Shown piece after piece: positions 53,725-62,069 of a stretch of 64,000 nucleotides of DNA. The notes below the pieces were generated by a model. The model had not been told where the DNA came from and ran no database searches. It worked only from the letters and a program-made list of their open reading frames with translations. The translations under genes were made by a program, and so were the position numbers. Source of the stretch: Acidimicrobiales bacterium (GTDB taxonomy: Bacteria; Actinomycetota; Acidimicrobiia; Acidimicrobiales; SZUA-35). How positions within the stretch are numbered: position 1 is the stretch's first letter; each line of letters opens with the position of its first letter. Where the stretch lies: assembly GCA_020630195.1 (NCBI GenBank), contig JAHDBV010000005.1, forward strand, positions 1-64,000, written 5' to 3'.

Positions 53725-54501
53725 TCAGCGGCGGACGACCAGCTGGAACTCGAGGACACCCTCATCGGCCACGGTCGCGATCCGGGACTCCGGCGTCTCC
53801 ACGCCGTGATTCGCCCAGACGAGGTCGACCGAGCCGACGATCAGTCCGAGGCCCCCGTCGACGATGGTGGCCTCGATCGGGATCGTCGCCGCCCGGCTCA
53901 CGCCCGCGATCGTGAGTTCCCCCGGGACCTCGACGGTCACGGTCTCACCGGCCGTCAGCGCGTCGGTGTCGAGTGCCACCGGCTCGGTGACCACGAACGT
54001 CGCGGTCGGGAACTCATCCGCCCGGACGGCGTCCTTGATCGCCCCGACCCGGCCGCTGTCGTCGGATTCCATGGCCGTCACGTCGACCTCGATCGAGGCG
54101 CTCGAGAGTGTTCCCTCGTCGATCACGATCTCGCCGCCCACACTGCCGCTGCGCCCGACGGCGGTGGCGCCGCCGCCGGCGAAGAACGACTTCTCGACCC
54201 GGAACCCGGCGAAGCTGCCACTCGCGTTGTCGAACCCGAATTCGCCGATGTCGTCGTCGACGGTCCAGGTGGCGAGTGCGTCGACCGAACCACCGTCGTC
54301 GACGTCGGGCTCGGGCTGGGGCTCGTCGTCGTCCTCCGGCGTCGCCGACGTCGCGGTCGCCTCCTCGAGTTGGCTGAGCGCCGCATCGGTGCTGACGGCA
54401 TCCGGAGCGTCGGTGTCGACGAGGCGGAGCGCCAGCCAACCGCCCACACCGACGGCCAGGAGCGCGACGGCGGCGATGAACATCACGGAGCGGCGGGTCA
54501 T
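53725..54501 (-). CDS. membrane-anchored YceI-family protein
   Basis: The 258-residue protein has an N-terminal anchor (FIAAVALLAVGVGGWLALRL). An acidic linker of about 40 residues and a YceI lipocalin-like domain follow, with TWTVDDDIGEFGFDNASGSF, DEGTLSSASIEVDV, DEFPTATFVV and GELTIAGVSRAATIPIE. YceI proteins bind polyisoprenoids or other lipids outside the cytoplasm. TAAGGT lies 7 nt before the ATG. Confidence 0.87.
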   Translation of the reverse strand: MTRRSVMFIAAVALLAVGVGGWLALRLVDTDAPDAVSTDAALSQLEEATATSATPEDDDEPQPEPDVDDGGSVDALATWTVDDDIGEFGFDNASGSFAGFRVEKSFFAGGGATAVGRSGSVGGEIVIDEGTLSSASIEVDVTAMESDDSGRVGAIKDAVRADEFPTATFVVTEPVALDTDALTAGETVTVEVPGELTIAGVSRAATIPIEATIVDGGLGLIVGSVDLVWANHGVETPESRIATVADEGVLEFQLVVRR

Positions 54502-54508
54502 CCGTCGG

Positions 54509-54514
54509 ACCTTA
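54509..54514 (-). promoter_or_regulatory. -10 element of the YceI gene (leaderless)
   Basis: On the minus strand TAAGGT lies 7 nt before the ATG. Confidence 0.55.
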
Positions 54515-54546
54515 GAGAACCCGACGGTGGGGTACGGCGCGGCCCG

Positions 54547-54987
54547 TCAGGCCCGGGCCACCGGCGGTCGTGCGAGGTAGGCCTGCTTCACATCGGGAGA
54601 GAATCCGCACGCTCGGTAGAAGGCGTGGGTCGCCGGGGTCCGTGAACCCGTCTGGAGCATCGCCTTGTAGCAGCCGGCCGCCCAGGCGCGCTCCAGCGTC
54701 GCGTCCATGATCCGGCGGCCGAGGCCGGTTCCGCGGCGGTCGGCGACGACCACGACGTTCTCGATGACGGCGTAGGGCCGTGCAGCACGAGACAGATTCG
54801 GGATCACGTTGAGGTAGGTGCTCGCCACCGTGTCGCCGTCGAGTTCGAGCAGCAACAGGTCGAGCCCCGGCCGCTCGATGATCTCGGCCAGCACGTCGTG
54901 GGCGATCACCGGGGGGTCGTCGGGGTTGAGGTCGGCGTACAGCCGACCGATCACCTCGAGGTCGTCCAGGGTCGCAGACCGGATCAT
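54547..54987 (-). CDS. GNAT-family N-acetyltransferase
   Basis: The 146-residue protein starts MIRSATLDDLEVIGRLYADL. It has the acetyl-CoA loop VVADRRGTGLGRRIMDATLE and the late HAFYRACGF, the hallmarks of GNAT enzymes. The acceptor is unknown. GAGACT 7 nt upstream is a weak leaderless -10. It follows the LysR gene by 32 bases on the same strand. Confidence 0.87.
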   Translation of the reverse strand: MIRSATLDDLEVIGRLYADLNPDDPPVIAHDVLAEIIERPGLDLLLLELDGDTVASTYLNVIPNLSRAARPYAVIENVVVVADRRGTGLGRRIMDATLERAWAAGCYKAMLQTGSRTPATHAFYRACGFSPDVKQAYLARPPVARA

Positions 54988-55019
54988 GGGTCGGAGTCTC
55001 GCGTCGTCGGCGCGGCCCG

Positions 55020-55916
55020 TCAGGGGGCGGCGGCCCGGATCGCCGCCACGAGGCGATCCCGGTCCGGGTCGTCGAGGGCGTCGGCCCGGCGTGCGGCCAC
55101 GAGGCGTCGTTTCAGCAACGGGCCGTCGCCGTGTCGGGTGAGAGGACGATCGCCGCCGTCGGCCTGCACGGTGGGAAGCACGGTCCAGCCCATACCGAGC
55201 CCGACCATCGAGCGCAGCACGTCGGGCTGGTGCGACTCGGCCACCACGTCGGTCGACGCCCCGAGATCGCCGAGTGCGCGGAGGATCAGGCGCCGGGTGT
55301 GGGACCCGCTCGGGAACGTCAGCCACGGACCCCAACCGGACGGGGGTCGAGGCTCGATCTCGGGCGGTCCGTAGACGGCGAGCTCCTCGGTCATCACGAT
55401 CTCGTAGGCGACGTCGGTGCGTGGTGTCACCGGCTCGACCATGACGGCCACGTCGAGCTCGCCCGTGTTGAGACCCTCGAGCAGGCTGGCGGTCGGCGCC
55501 ACGCGCAGGTGGAGGTCGAGTTCGGGGTGTTCGGCCCGGAAACCACGGATCGCCGCGGGGAAGTAGTCGACGGCGGCCACATCGATCAGGCCGACCCGGA
55601 GGCGGCCCACACCTCCGTCGCGGCGCCGCTCGGTCCAGCGGGCGAGATCGGCGGTGGCCGCGAGCACGCGATCGGCGTAGTCGACGACGGGGGATGCTCG
55701 TTCGTCGAGTACACGACGTCGACCACGGCGCTCGAACAGCGGCAGGCCGAGGCGTCGCTCCAGCTCGGCGATGCCCTGTGAGAGAGCGGACGGTGTGACC
55801 CCGAGTGATGCGGCGCCCTCGGCCCAGGTGTCGTGGCGGATCGCGGCCACGAGGTACTCCAGGTGTCGGGTCGAGATCTCGGGGCTCGTCGGCGTGCTGA
55901 TGGCGTCGGTCATCAT
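55020..55916 (-). CDS. LysR-family transcriptional regulator
   Basis: The 298-residue regulator has the winged helix near the N-terminus (RHDTWAEGAASLGVTPSALS then LERRLGLPLFER) and a periplasmic-binding-like effector domain (VGRLRVGLIDVAAVDYFP, LDVAVMVEPV). A shorter start one codon later is possible. It is divergent from the inositol-phosphate synthase gene and probably controls it, as LysR proteins often act on the adjacent divergent gene. Confidence 0.87.
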   Translation of the reverse strand: MMTDAISTPTSPEISTRHLEYLVAAIRHDTWAEGAASLGVTPSALSQGIAELERRLGLPLFERRGRRRVLDERASPVVDYADRVLAATADLARWTERRRDGGVGRLRVGLIDVAAVDYFPAAIRGFRAEHPELDLHLRVAPTASLLEGLNTGELDVAVMVEPVTPRTDVAYEIVMTEELAVYGPPEIEPRPPSGWGPWLTFPSGSHTRRLILRALGDLGASTDVVAESHQPDVLRSMVGLGMGWTVLPTVQADGGDRPLTRHGDGPLLKRRLVAARRADALDDPDRDRLVAAIRAAAP

Positions 55917-55917
55917 T

Positions 55918-55949
55918 GTTCAGTATCTCTGAACCATCAGAGGTGTTCA
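55918..55949. promoter_or_regulatory. probable LysR operator
   Basis: GTTCAG-TATCT-CTGAAC (55918-55934) is a perfect inverted repeat with a central T/A-rich core. A third half-site GTTCA lies at 55945-55949, again inverted relative to TGAAC. The array covers the LysR start region (GATACT, possible -10) and lies just upstream of the ino1 -10. Confidence 0.65.
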
Positions 55950-55961
55950 ATGAGGAGATCG

Positions 55962-55967
55962 TAGGTT
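55962..55967 (+). promoter_or_regulatory. -10 element of ino1 (leaderless)
   Basis: TAGGTT lies 7 nt before the ATG at 55975. The LysR half-site at 55945-55949 lies where a -35 would be. Confidence 0.55.
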
Positions 55968-55974
55968 TCGTCCC

Positions 55975-57240
55975 ATGACGAACTCGCCCTCGCTTCCCGC
56001 GACCCCCCGTCCCGCGACCGGCCGTCTCGGCATCCTGACGCCGGGCCTCGGCGCCGTCGCCTCCACCTTCATGGCCGGCGTGATCGCCGCCCGCAAGGGT
56101 CTCGCCACCCCCGTCGGTTCGCTGTCCCAGATGGGCGCCTTCGACGACGGCCGCAAGATCGTCGACACCGTCGACCTCGCCGGACTCGACGACATCGTGT
56201 TCGGCGGTTGGGATCCGATCTCCGCCAACGCCCTCGAAGCCGCCGAGACCTGCGGGGTGCTCACGCCGCAGGACATCGCACCCCTGTCGAGCGAGCTCGA
56301 GGGTGTCGTGGCCATGGACGCCGTGTTCGAGCAGCGTTGGGTCAGCCGCCTCGAGGCCCACCGGGTCAAGGAGGCGGGGTCGAAGTTCGATCACGCCCTC
56401 GCCCTCATGAGCGACATGGAGCAGTTCCAGGCCGAGCAGGGTTGCGACCGTCTCGTCGTCGTGTGGTGTGGCTCCACCGAGGCCTACTCCGAGCCGGCCG
56501 ACTGCCACCGCTCGCTCGCCGCCTTCGAGGACGGCCTCAAGGACAACGATCCCGCCATCGCCCCCTCGCAGATCTACGCCTACGCCTGCCTCCAGCTCGG
56601 CGTGCCCTTCGCCAACGGTGCCCCGAACCTCAGCCTCGACGCCCCCTGGGCCGTCGAACTCGCCGAGCTCCGCAACGTGCCGGTGTGCGGCAAGGACTTC
56701 AAGACGGGCCAGACCCTCATGAAGACCCTCGTGGCCCCCGGCCTCGCCGCCCGCTCGCTCGGTATCCGCGGCTGGTTCTCCACCAACATCCTCGGCAACC
56801 GCGACGGCATGGTCCTCGACGCCCCCGAGAACTTCAAGACCAAGGAGTCCTCGAAGCTGGGGGTGCTCGACTCGATCCTCGAGCCCGAGAAGAACCCGGA
56901 GCTCTACGGCGAGATCGACCACGTCGTGCGGATCAACTACTACCCGCCGAAGGGTGACGACAAGGAGGGCTGGGACCACATCGACGTCTTCGGCTGGATG
57001 GGCTACCCGATGCAGATCAAGGTCGACTTCGAGTGCAAGGACTCCATCCTCGCCGCACCGCTGGTCCTCGACCTGGCCCTCTTCCTCGACCTCGCCCAGC
57101 GCGCCGACATGAGCGGTGTGCAGGACTGGCTCGGCTTCTACTTCAAGGCGCCCCAGGAGCTCGACGGCGAGCCCGTCGACCACGACCTCTTCCATCAGCG
57201 CGATCGGCTGCTCGAGGTCCTCGACTCGACCGTCGCCTGA
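55975..57240 (+). CDS. ino1: inositol-3-phosphate synthase
   Basis: The 421-residue enzyme converts glucose 6-phosphate to inositol phosphate. It has the nucleotide region GILTPGLGAVASTFMAGV, LVVVWCGSTEAY, CGKDFKTGQTLMKT and ESSKLGVLDSIL with the catalytic Lys residues. In Actinobacteria it feeds phosphatidylinositol or mycothiol synthesis; which applies here is unknown. It lies beside a divergent LysR gene with an inverted-repeat operator between them. Confidence 0.93.
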   Translation: MTNSPSLPATPRPATGRLGILTPGLGAVASTFMAGVIAARKGLATPVGSLSQMGAFDDGRKIVDTVDLAGLDDIVFGGWDPISANALEAAETCGVLTPQDIAPLSSELEGVVAMDAVFEQRWVSRLEAHRVKEAGSKFDHALALMSDMEQFQAEQGCDRLVVVWCGSTEAYSEPADCHRSLAAFEDGLKDNDPAIAPSQIYAYACLQLGVPFANGAPNLSLDAPWAVELAELRNVPVCGKDFKTGQTLMKTLVAPGLAARSLGIRGWFSTNILGNRDGMVLDAPENFKTKESSKLGVLDSILEPEKNPELYGEIDHVVRINYYPPKGDDKEGWDHIDVFGWMGYPMQIKVDFECKDSILAAPLVLDLALFLDLAQRADMSGVQDWLGFYFKAPQELDGEPVDHDLFHQRDRLLEVLDSTVA

Positions 57241-57350
57241 TCGGGATCGTCACCGTCGACGCCGGGTCGATCGGGGCACATCGCTCCGGGAGGCCCGGCG
57301 TCGCCGCGTCCATCGGGATGACGCTTTTGTGTCGTCCGTCACAGCGTTTG

Positions 57351-57356
57351 TAGTCT
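57351..57356 (+). promoter_or_regulatory. -10 element of the gene at 57363 (leaderless)
   Basis: TAGTCT lies 6 nt before the ATG. Confidence 0.55.
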
Positions 57357-57362
57357 GCACGG

Positions 57363-58121
57363 ATGTCGGGTGACCGGGTCGGTGACGAAGCGCTGGGGGC
57401 CGCATGGCTGCTCCTGCCGGCGCCCTTCTTCGGGGTGTCGACCTGGGATCGGGTGGCCCGGGTCCTGGAGGTGATCGGGCTGTCCGCGTCCGTCGTCGGG
57501 CCGGAGCCGATCACCACGAACACCGAGGACTTCCTCGCCCCCTGGCTCGACGAGGTCGTGAAGACCGCCGCACCGCTGCAGGGCCTCACCCTCCGACTCG
57601 CCGGTCACTCCGCGGTGTGCCCGAGGCTCCGCCTGGCCGCCTCGGCGCTCGCCGAGCAGGGCCACGACGTCGACACGATCGTCTACGTCGAGGGTCGGCT
57701 GCCGTGCCACAACATCTCACCGGCCGTCGCCGACCCGCAGCGCATCGCCATCATGGACTCGGTGGTGCATCCCGACGGCTACCTGCCGCCGTGGTGGGCG
57801 TGGTGGGGTCCACTGGTCGACGACGTCGTTCCCGACGAGGAACTCCGTCATCGGGTCTGGACCGATTGTCGCCGTGTCCCCCGGGCGCTCTTCGATCAGC
57901 CGGTGCCCGCTCCAGCCGTGGCCAGTGGCGTGGTCGAGGCCTTCCTCGGGTTCGGCTCGGGGTACGCCCCCTCGCTCGATGTCGCCCGTGCCAAGGGGTG
58001 GCCGACGGCCTGGCTGGAGGGAAGTCACATCCATCAGGTGAACGACCCCGTCACGGTGGCGACGACCCTGCTCCACCTCGCGGCCGAACGACGCCTCGGG
58101 GCCACCGACGACGAGCGTTAG
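57363..58121 (+). CDS. alpha/beta-hydrolase-like protein
   Basis: The 252-residue protein begins AAWLLLPAPFFGVSTWDRVA and has a nucleophile-elbow-like LAGHSAVCPRL, a core strand DTIVYVEGRLP and a late GSHIHQVNDP with a possible catalytic His. The elbow is GHSAV and lacks the second Gly of GxSxG, so catalysis is not certain. No close family is recognised. Its TAG stop is part of the -10 of the next gene. Confidence 0.68.
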   Translation: MSGDRVGDEALGAAWLLLPAPFFGVSTWDRVARVLEVIGLSASVVGPEPITTNTEDFLAPWLDEVVKTAAPLQGLTLRLAGHSAVCPRLRLAASALAEQGHDVDTIVYVEGRLPCHNISPAVADPQRIAIMDSVVHPDGYLPPWWAWWGPLVDDVVPDEELRHRVWTDCRRVPRALFDQPVPAPAVASGVVEAFLGFGSGYAPSLDVARAKGWPTAWLEGSHIHQVNDPVTVATTLLHLAAERRLGATDDER

Positions 58122-58124
58122 CGT
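58119..58124 (+). promoter_or_regulatory. -10 element of the APH-like gene, overlapping a stop codon
   Basis: TAGCGT lies 6 nt before the GTG at 58131. Its first three bases are the stop of the previous gene. Confidence 0.55.
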
Positions 58125-58130
58125 GACCGG

Positions 58131-58859
58131 GTGGACCCGGTCGACCCGCCCCAGGAGCTGATCGCCCTCGTCGGTGCCGCCGACACCTGGCTCGGCGCCG
58201 CCGAGCGCCGCGGCGACCGTTGGTGGCGGACGCCGGAGCATCGCATCGTCGCGTTCGGTCACCGGACCCGCCTCGGCGTCGGGGCCGTGTCGACGGTCGT
58301 CGACATCACCGTCGACGGCATCCGGTGGATCGCCACGGAGGTGCCGGCCGGTGCCTCCGCAGCCACCCCCGAGCAGCACTACCGGCCCGATGCGCTGCCC
58401 GAACAGCTCGGCACCGCCCTGCGAGCCGTGCACGATCGGTCGATCGCCGATGCGGCGGCGGACGCGCTGGGCGAAGTGCGCACCGACCTCGACCGGCGAC
58501 TCGCCGACGGCTCGATCGATCCCGCGGCCCTGCCCGAGCCGTATCGCCGGCATCCGGCCGACCGCCTGTGCTCGCTCGTCTTCGACGGTCTGGAGGACCG
58601 GATCGGCGACGCCGCCCCGGTGCGGCTCCACGGCGACCCCGTGGTCGATCGGTTCTGGGCGGCACCGGATGGTGCGGTGACCGTCGTCGACGGGCGGGAC
58701 GACCTCGTCGGGGATCGACATCTCGACCTCGCCGTGGCCCATCGGTCGATCCACGACGTCTACGGCCCGGCCGCGGTGTTCCAGTTCTACGAGGCGTACG
58801 GACTCGATCCGGATCTGGTGATCCTCGACCGCGCCACGCTCGCCGCGCTGTTGCGCTGA
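58131..58859 (+). CDS. aminoglycoside phosphotransferase-like protein, divergent
   Basis: The 242-residue protein resembles the APH(3') fold in its C-terminal half. It has RLHGDPVVDRFWA in place of HGDxxxxN, VVDGRDDLVGDRHLDLAVAH in place of the DxG region, and FQFYEAYGLDPD. The Asn of the catalytic loop is not at its usual place. Kinase activity or antibiotic resistance should not be assumed. The stop overlaps the miaA ATG. Confidence 0.62.
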   Translation: MDPVDPPQELIALVGAADTWLGAAERRGDRWWRTPEHRIVAFGHRTRLGVGAVSTVVDITVDGIRWIATEVPAGASAATPEQHYRPDALPEQLGTALRAVHDRSIADAAADALGEVRTDLDRRLADGSIDPAALPEPYRRHPADRLCSLVFDGLEDRIGDAAPVRLHGDPVVDRFWAAPDGAVTVVDGRDDLVGDRHLDLAVAHRSIHDVYGPAAVFQFYEAYGLDPDLVILDRATLAALLR

Positions 58860-59800
58860 TGGGTCGTCGCCTCGCCCCGTTGGCCCTGATCGGGAGCACG
58901 GCCTCGGGGAAGTCGTCGCTCGCGATCTCGCTCGCCGAGCGGGCCGGCGACGTGGAGTTGATCTCGGGCGACGCGATGGCCGTCTACCGGGGGATGGACG
59001 TCGGGACGGCGACACCGCCGGCAGCCGAGCTGGCCCGGGTGCCGCACCATCTCATCGACGTGGTGGCCGTCGACGAAGCCTTCACCCTCGTCGACTTCAC
59101 CGACCGGGTCCGCCCCCTGCTCGCCGGCTTCGCGACGTCCGGGGTGACGCCGGTGCTCGTCGGTGGCACCGGGCTGTACGTCCGGGCCGTCGTCGACGGG
59201 TTCGACCCACCACCCCAGTACCCCGACGTCGTGGCCGAGCTCGAGACCGAACCCGACACGGGAGCGCTGTGGCGTCGCCTCGCCGAGCTCGACCCCGACG
59301 GCGCCACGAAGATGGAGCCGTCGAACCGGCGGCGCATCCTGCGAGCGCTCGAGGTGACGATCGGCAGCGGCCGGCCCTTCTCGTCCTTCGGTGCCGGCGT
59401 CGACCACTACCCCCCGACGGACTGGGTCCAGATCGGGCTCCGCTGGGATCGCACGGTGCTCGACCGCCGGATCGACGAGCGCATCGACGCACAACTCGCC
59501 GAGGGCTGGCTCGACGAGGTGGCCGCACTGCTCGACGGGCCGGCCTGGTCGGCCACGGCGGCCCAGGCCCTGGGCTACGGGCAGCTCGCCGAGGTGGTTC
59601 GTGGCGAGCGATCGATGGCCGACGCCGTGGAGGAGATCCGGCGGCGCACCAAGCGCTTCGCCCGACGACAGGAGCGCTGGTTCCGTCGCGACCCGCGCAT
59701 CCACTGGATCGACGGCGACACCGACGTCCCGGCCGAGGCCGCGATGGCGGTCTGGAAGCGGAACTCCTTCGTGGATTCGGTGGACCGGGTGCGAGACTGA
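58859..59800 (+). CDS. miaA: tRNA dimethylallyltransferase
   Basis: The 313-residue enzyme isopentenylates A37 of tRNA. It has P-loop LIGSTASGKSSLA, SGDAMAVYRGMDVGTA, GGTGLYVRA and the late RRRTKRFARRQERWFR. The variant SGDAMAVYRG stands where SADSMQVYRG is usual. It is coupled to the upstream gene by TGATG and precedes dapF by 7 bases, a typical actinobacterial order. Confidence 0.94.
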   Translation: MGRRLAPLALIGSTASGKSSLAISLAERAGDVELISGDAMAVYRGMDVGTATPPAAELARVPHHLIDVVAVDEAFTLVDFTDRVRPLLAGFATSGVTPVLVGGTGLYVRAVVDGFDPPPQYPDVVAELETEPDTGALWRRLAELDPDGATKMEPSNRRRILRALEVTIGSGRPFSSFGAGVDHYPPTDWVQIGLRWDRTVLDRRIDERIDAQLAEGWLDEVAALLDGPAWSATAAQALGYGQLAEVVRGERSMADAVEEIRRRTKRFARRQERWFRRDPRIHWIDGDTDVPAEAAMAVWKRNSFVDSVDRVRD

Positions 59801-59807
59801 CCCCACG

Positions 59808-60590
59808 ATGCACACCCGCCTCCGACTGACGAAACACCACGGCCTCGGCAACGACTTCCTCGTCGCGCTCGATCCCGAGCGCGAACTGACCGCCGCCGAC
59901 GCCGTCGCCTGGTGCGATCGCCACACCGGCGTGGGCGCCGACGGCCTCATCCGGGCCGTCTCCGACGGCCCCGGGCGTTGGGTGTGGACGTTGTGGAACT
60001 CCGACGGCTCGATTCCCGAGGTCTCCGGCAACGGTCTGCGCTGCCTCGGCCAGGCCCTGGCCATGGACCGGGCTGACGAGACGGCCACCTACGAGATCGT
60101 GACACCCGGAGGCACCCGCACCCTGGAGGTGTCCGACGGAGGCGCCTGGGTGACGGTCGACATGGGCGCGGCGGCCGATGGGCCCGGTGACTCCGACCGA
60201 CTCGACACGGCCGGGATCGTCGCCCATCGCCAGACGTCGGTCGACATGGGCAACCCCCATCTCGTGCTCGAGGTCGACGACCCGTCGGCGATCGATCTCG
60301 CCACGGCCGGTCCGGCGATCGAGGCCGGCTATCCGCTCGGGTGCAACATCCACTTCGTCCACGTCGTCGACGACGCCACGATCGATCTCTCGGTGTGGGA
60401 GCGAGGTGCGGGCATCACCGAGGCCTGCGGATCCGGCGCCTGCGCCGCGGCGGTCGCCGCCCACCGCTGGGGCGCCACCGGCACCCGCGTCGAGGTGCGG
60501 ATGCCCGGGGGCGCCGCCACCGTCGACGTCGGCGACACGGTGCGCCTCACCGGACCCGCCACCCACGTCGCCTGGCTCGAGCTCGCATGA
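59808..60590 (+). CDS. dapF: diaminopimelate epimerase with Cys-to-Ser change
   Basis: The 260-residue protein has the DapF two-lobed pattern: KHHGLGNDFLV, GVGADGLI, LWNSDGSIPEVSGNGLRC, the DMGNPHLV region and EACGSGACAAAV. In normal DapF two Cys act as acid and base. Here the first is Ser73 (EVSGNG instead of MCGNG) while the second, Cys207, is kept. Cys79 lies nearby. Either activity is altered or another residue serves. The stop overlaps the hflX ATG (ATGA). Confidence 0.88.
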   Translation: MHTRLRLTKHHGLGNDFLVALDPERELTAADAVAWCDRHTGVGADGLIRAVSDGPGRWVWTLWNSDGSIPEVSGNGLRCLGQALAMDRADETATYEIVTPGGTRTLEVSDGGAWVTVDMGAAADGPGDSDRLDTAGIVAHRQTSVDMGNPHLVLEVDDPSAIDLATAGPAIEAGYPLGCNIHFVHVVDDATIDLSVWERGAGITEACGSGACAAAVAAHRWGATGTRVEVRMPGGAATVDVGDTVRLTGPATHVAWLELA

Positions 60591-62059
60591 CCGGTGCGGC
60601 CACCACCCCGCCCGATGACGGGGAGATGCCCGCCGGCATCCGCAACATCGAGGGCTTCGGAGCCGACGCCCGCCTGGTGACCGAACCGGCCGACCGGACC
60701 ACGACCCCCGTCGCCAGCGATCACCGTGGCGCCTTCGGTGAGTTCGGTGGTGAGGAGACGGGCTTCCTCGACCGGAGCTTCCGGGAACGCATCGTCATCG
60801 TCGGTGTCACCCTCCCCGGCCAGAGCGACGCCGACACCGAGGCGTCTCTCGACGAGCTGACCCTCCTCATCGACACCGCCGGTGCCGACGTCTCCGAGCG
60901 GATCGTGCAGCGTCGAGACCGCCCCGACCCGTCGACGTTCGTCGGCAAGGGCAAGGTGTCGGAGATCCTCGACGCGGCACTCGCCGTCGACGCCGACACC
61001 GTCGTGTTCGACGCCGAGCTCTCCCCGGCCCAGCAAAACAACCTGCAGAAGATCCTGAAGCGCTCGGCCCTCGATCGCACGGCCGTGATCCTCGACATCT
61101 TCGCCCAACGGGCCTCCAGCGCCGAAGGCAAGACCCAGGTCGAGTTGGCCCAGCTCCGCTACCGCCTCCCGCGGCTGCGGGGAGCGAAGAACTTCTCCCA
61201 GCAGGGCGGCGGCATCGGCACACGGGGCCCGGGCGAGACCCAGCTCGAGGTCGATCGGCGCCGCCTCGTCCGCCGGATCCACAAGCTCGAATCCGAGCTC
61301 GTCGGGATCTCGGCCCGCCGGGTGACCCAGCGGAAGTCCCGGCAGCGCTCGCCGTACCGGACCGTCTCCATCGTCGGGTACACCAACGCCGGCAAGTCGA
61401 CGTTGTTGCGGCGTCTCACCGGCGCCGAGGTGCTCATCGAGGACCGGCTCTTCGCCACGCTCGACCCGACCACGCGGAAGCTGCAGCTCCCGGGTGGTGA
61501 GCAGATCCTGCTCACCGACACGGTCGGCTTCGTCCGTCGCCTGCCGCACCAGCTGGTGGAGGCGTTCAAGTCGACGCTCGAGGTGGCCGCCGAGGCCGAC
61601 CTCCTCGTCCACCTCGTCGATGCCTCCTCACCCGACCCGGACGGGACCATCGACGCCGTGCGCAAGGTGCTCGGCGAGATCGGTGCCACCGAGGTGCCCG
61701 AGCTCATCGTGTTCAACAAGGCCGACATCGCCCCCGACATCGAGGTGCTCGCACGGCGCAACCCGGGATCCGTGGCCGTGTCGGCCGGCGCAGGTACGGG
61801 GATCGACGACTTCCTGGTGGCCTTGTCCGACCGCCTCCGGGCGATGAGCACCATCACTGAGCTCTTCGTGCCCTGGGATCGTGGTGACGTGCTCGCCTCG
61901 GCCCACCGTGAAGGCCAGGTGCTGTCCGAGGAGAGCACCGACGCCGGGATGCGTCTCCGGGTCCGGGTGGAGGACGCCTCGTTGTCCCGCCTCCGCGAGT
62001 GGATCGTGCCGGCGACGGATCGCTCCGACGACGGGACGGCCGACGCGAGCGCTCTCTAG
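60587..62059 (+). CDS. hflX: GTPase HflX
   Basis: The 490-residue GTPase has the HflX N-terminal domain (FVGKGKVSEI, FDAELSPAQQNNL, GGGIGTRGPGETQLEVDRR) and G domain motifs IVGYTNAGKSTLLRRL, DTVGFVRRLPHQL and FNKADI. It binds ribosomes and rescues stalled or heat-damaged 70S/50S particles. The first 65 residues are a poorly conserved extension. Its TAG stop forms part of the dapC -10. Confidence 0.94.
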   Translation: MTGAATTPPDDGEMPAGIRNIEGFGADARLVTEPADRTTTPVASDHRGAFGEFGGEETGFLDRSFRERIVIVGVTLPGQSDADTEASLDELTLLIDTAGADVSERIVQRRDRPDPSTFVGKGKVSEILDAALAVDADTVVFDAELSPAQQNNLQKILKRSALDRTAVILDIFAQRASSAEGKTQVELAQLRYRLPRLRGAKNFSQQGGGIGTRGPGETQLEVDRRRLVRRIHKLESELVGISARRVTQRKSRQRSPYRTVSIVGYTNAGKSTLLRRLTGAEVLIEDRLFATLDPTTRKLQLPGGEQILLTDTVGFVRRLPHQLVEAFKSTLEVAAEADLLVHLVDASSPDPDGTIDAVRKVLGEIGATEVPELIVFNKADIAPDIEVLARRNPGSVAVSAGAGTGIDDFLVALSDRLRAMSTITELFVPWDRGDVLASAHREGQVLSEESTDAGMRLRVRVEDASLSRLREWIVPATDRSDDGTADASAL

Positions 62060-62062
62060 GCT
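62057..62062 (+). promoter_or_regulatory. -10 element of dapC, overlapping the hflX stop
   Basis: TAGGCT lies 7 nt before the GTG at 62070. Its first three bases are the hflX stop codon. Confidence 0.55.
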
Positions 62063-62069
62063 CGGCGCC

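Noticed and set aside
54988-57195. N-terminal extension of the GNAT frame to 882 residues
   Set aside because: It runs antisense to ino1 and through the LysR gene in another frame; the GNAT protein clearly begins MIRSATLDD at 54987.
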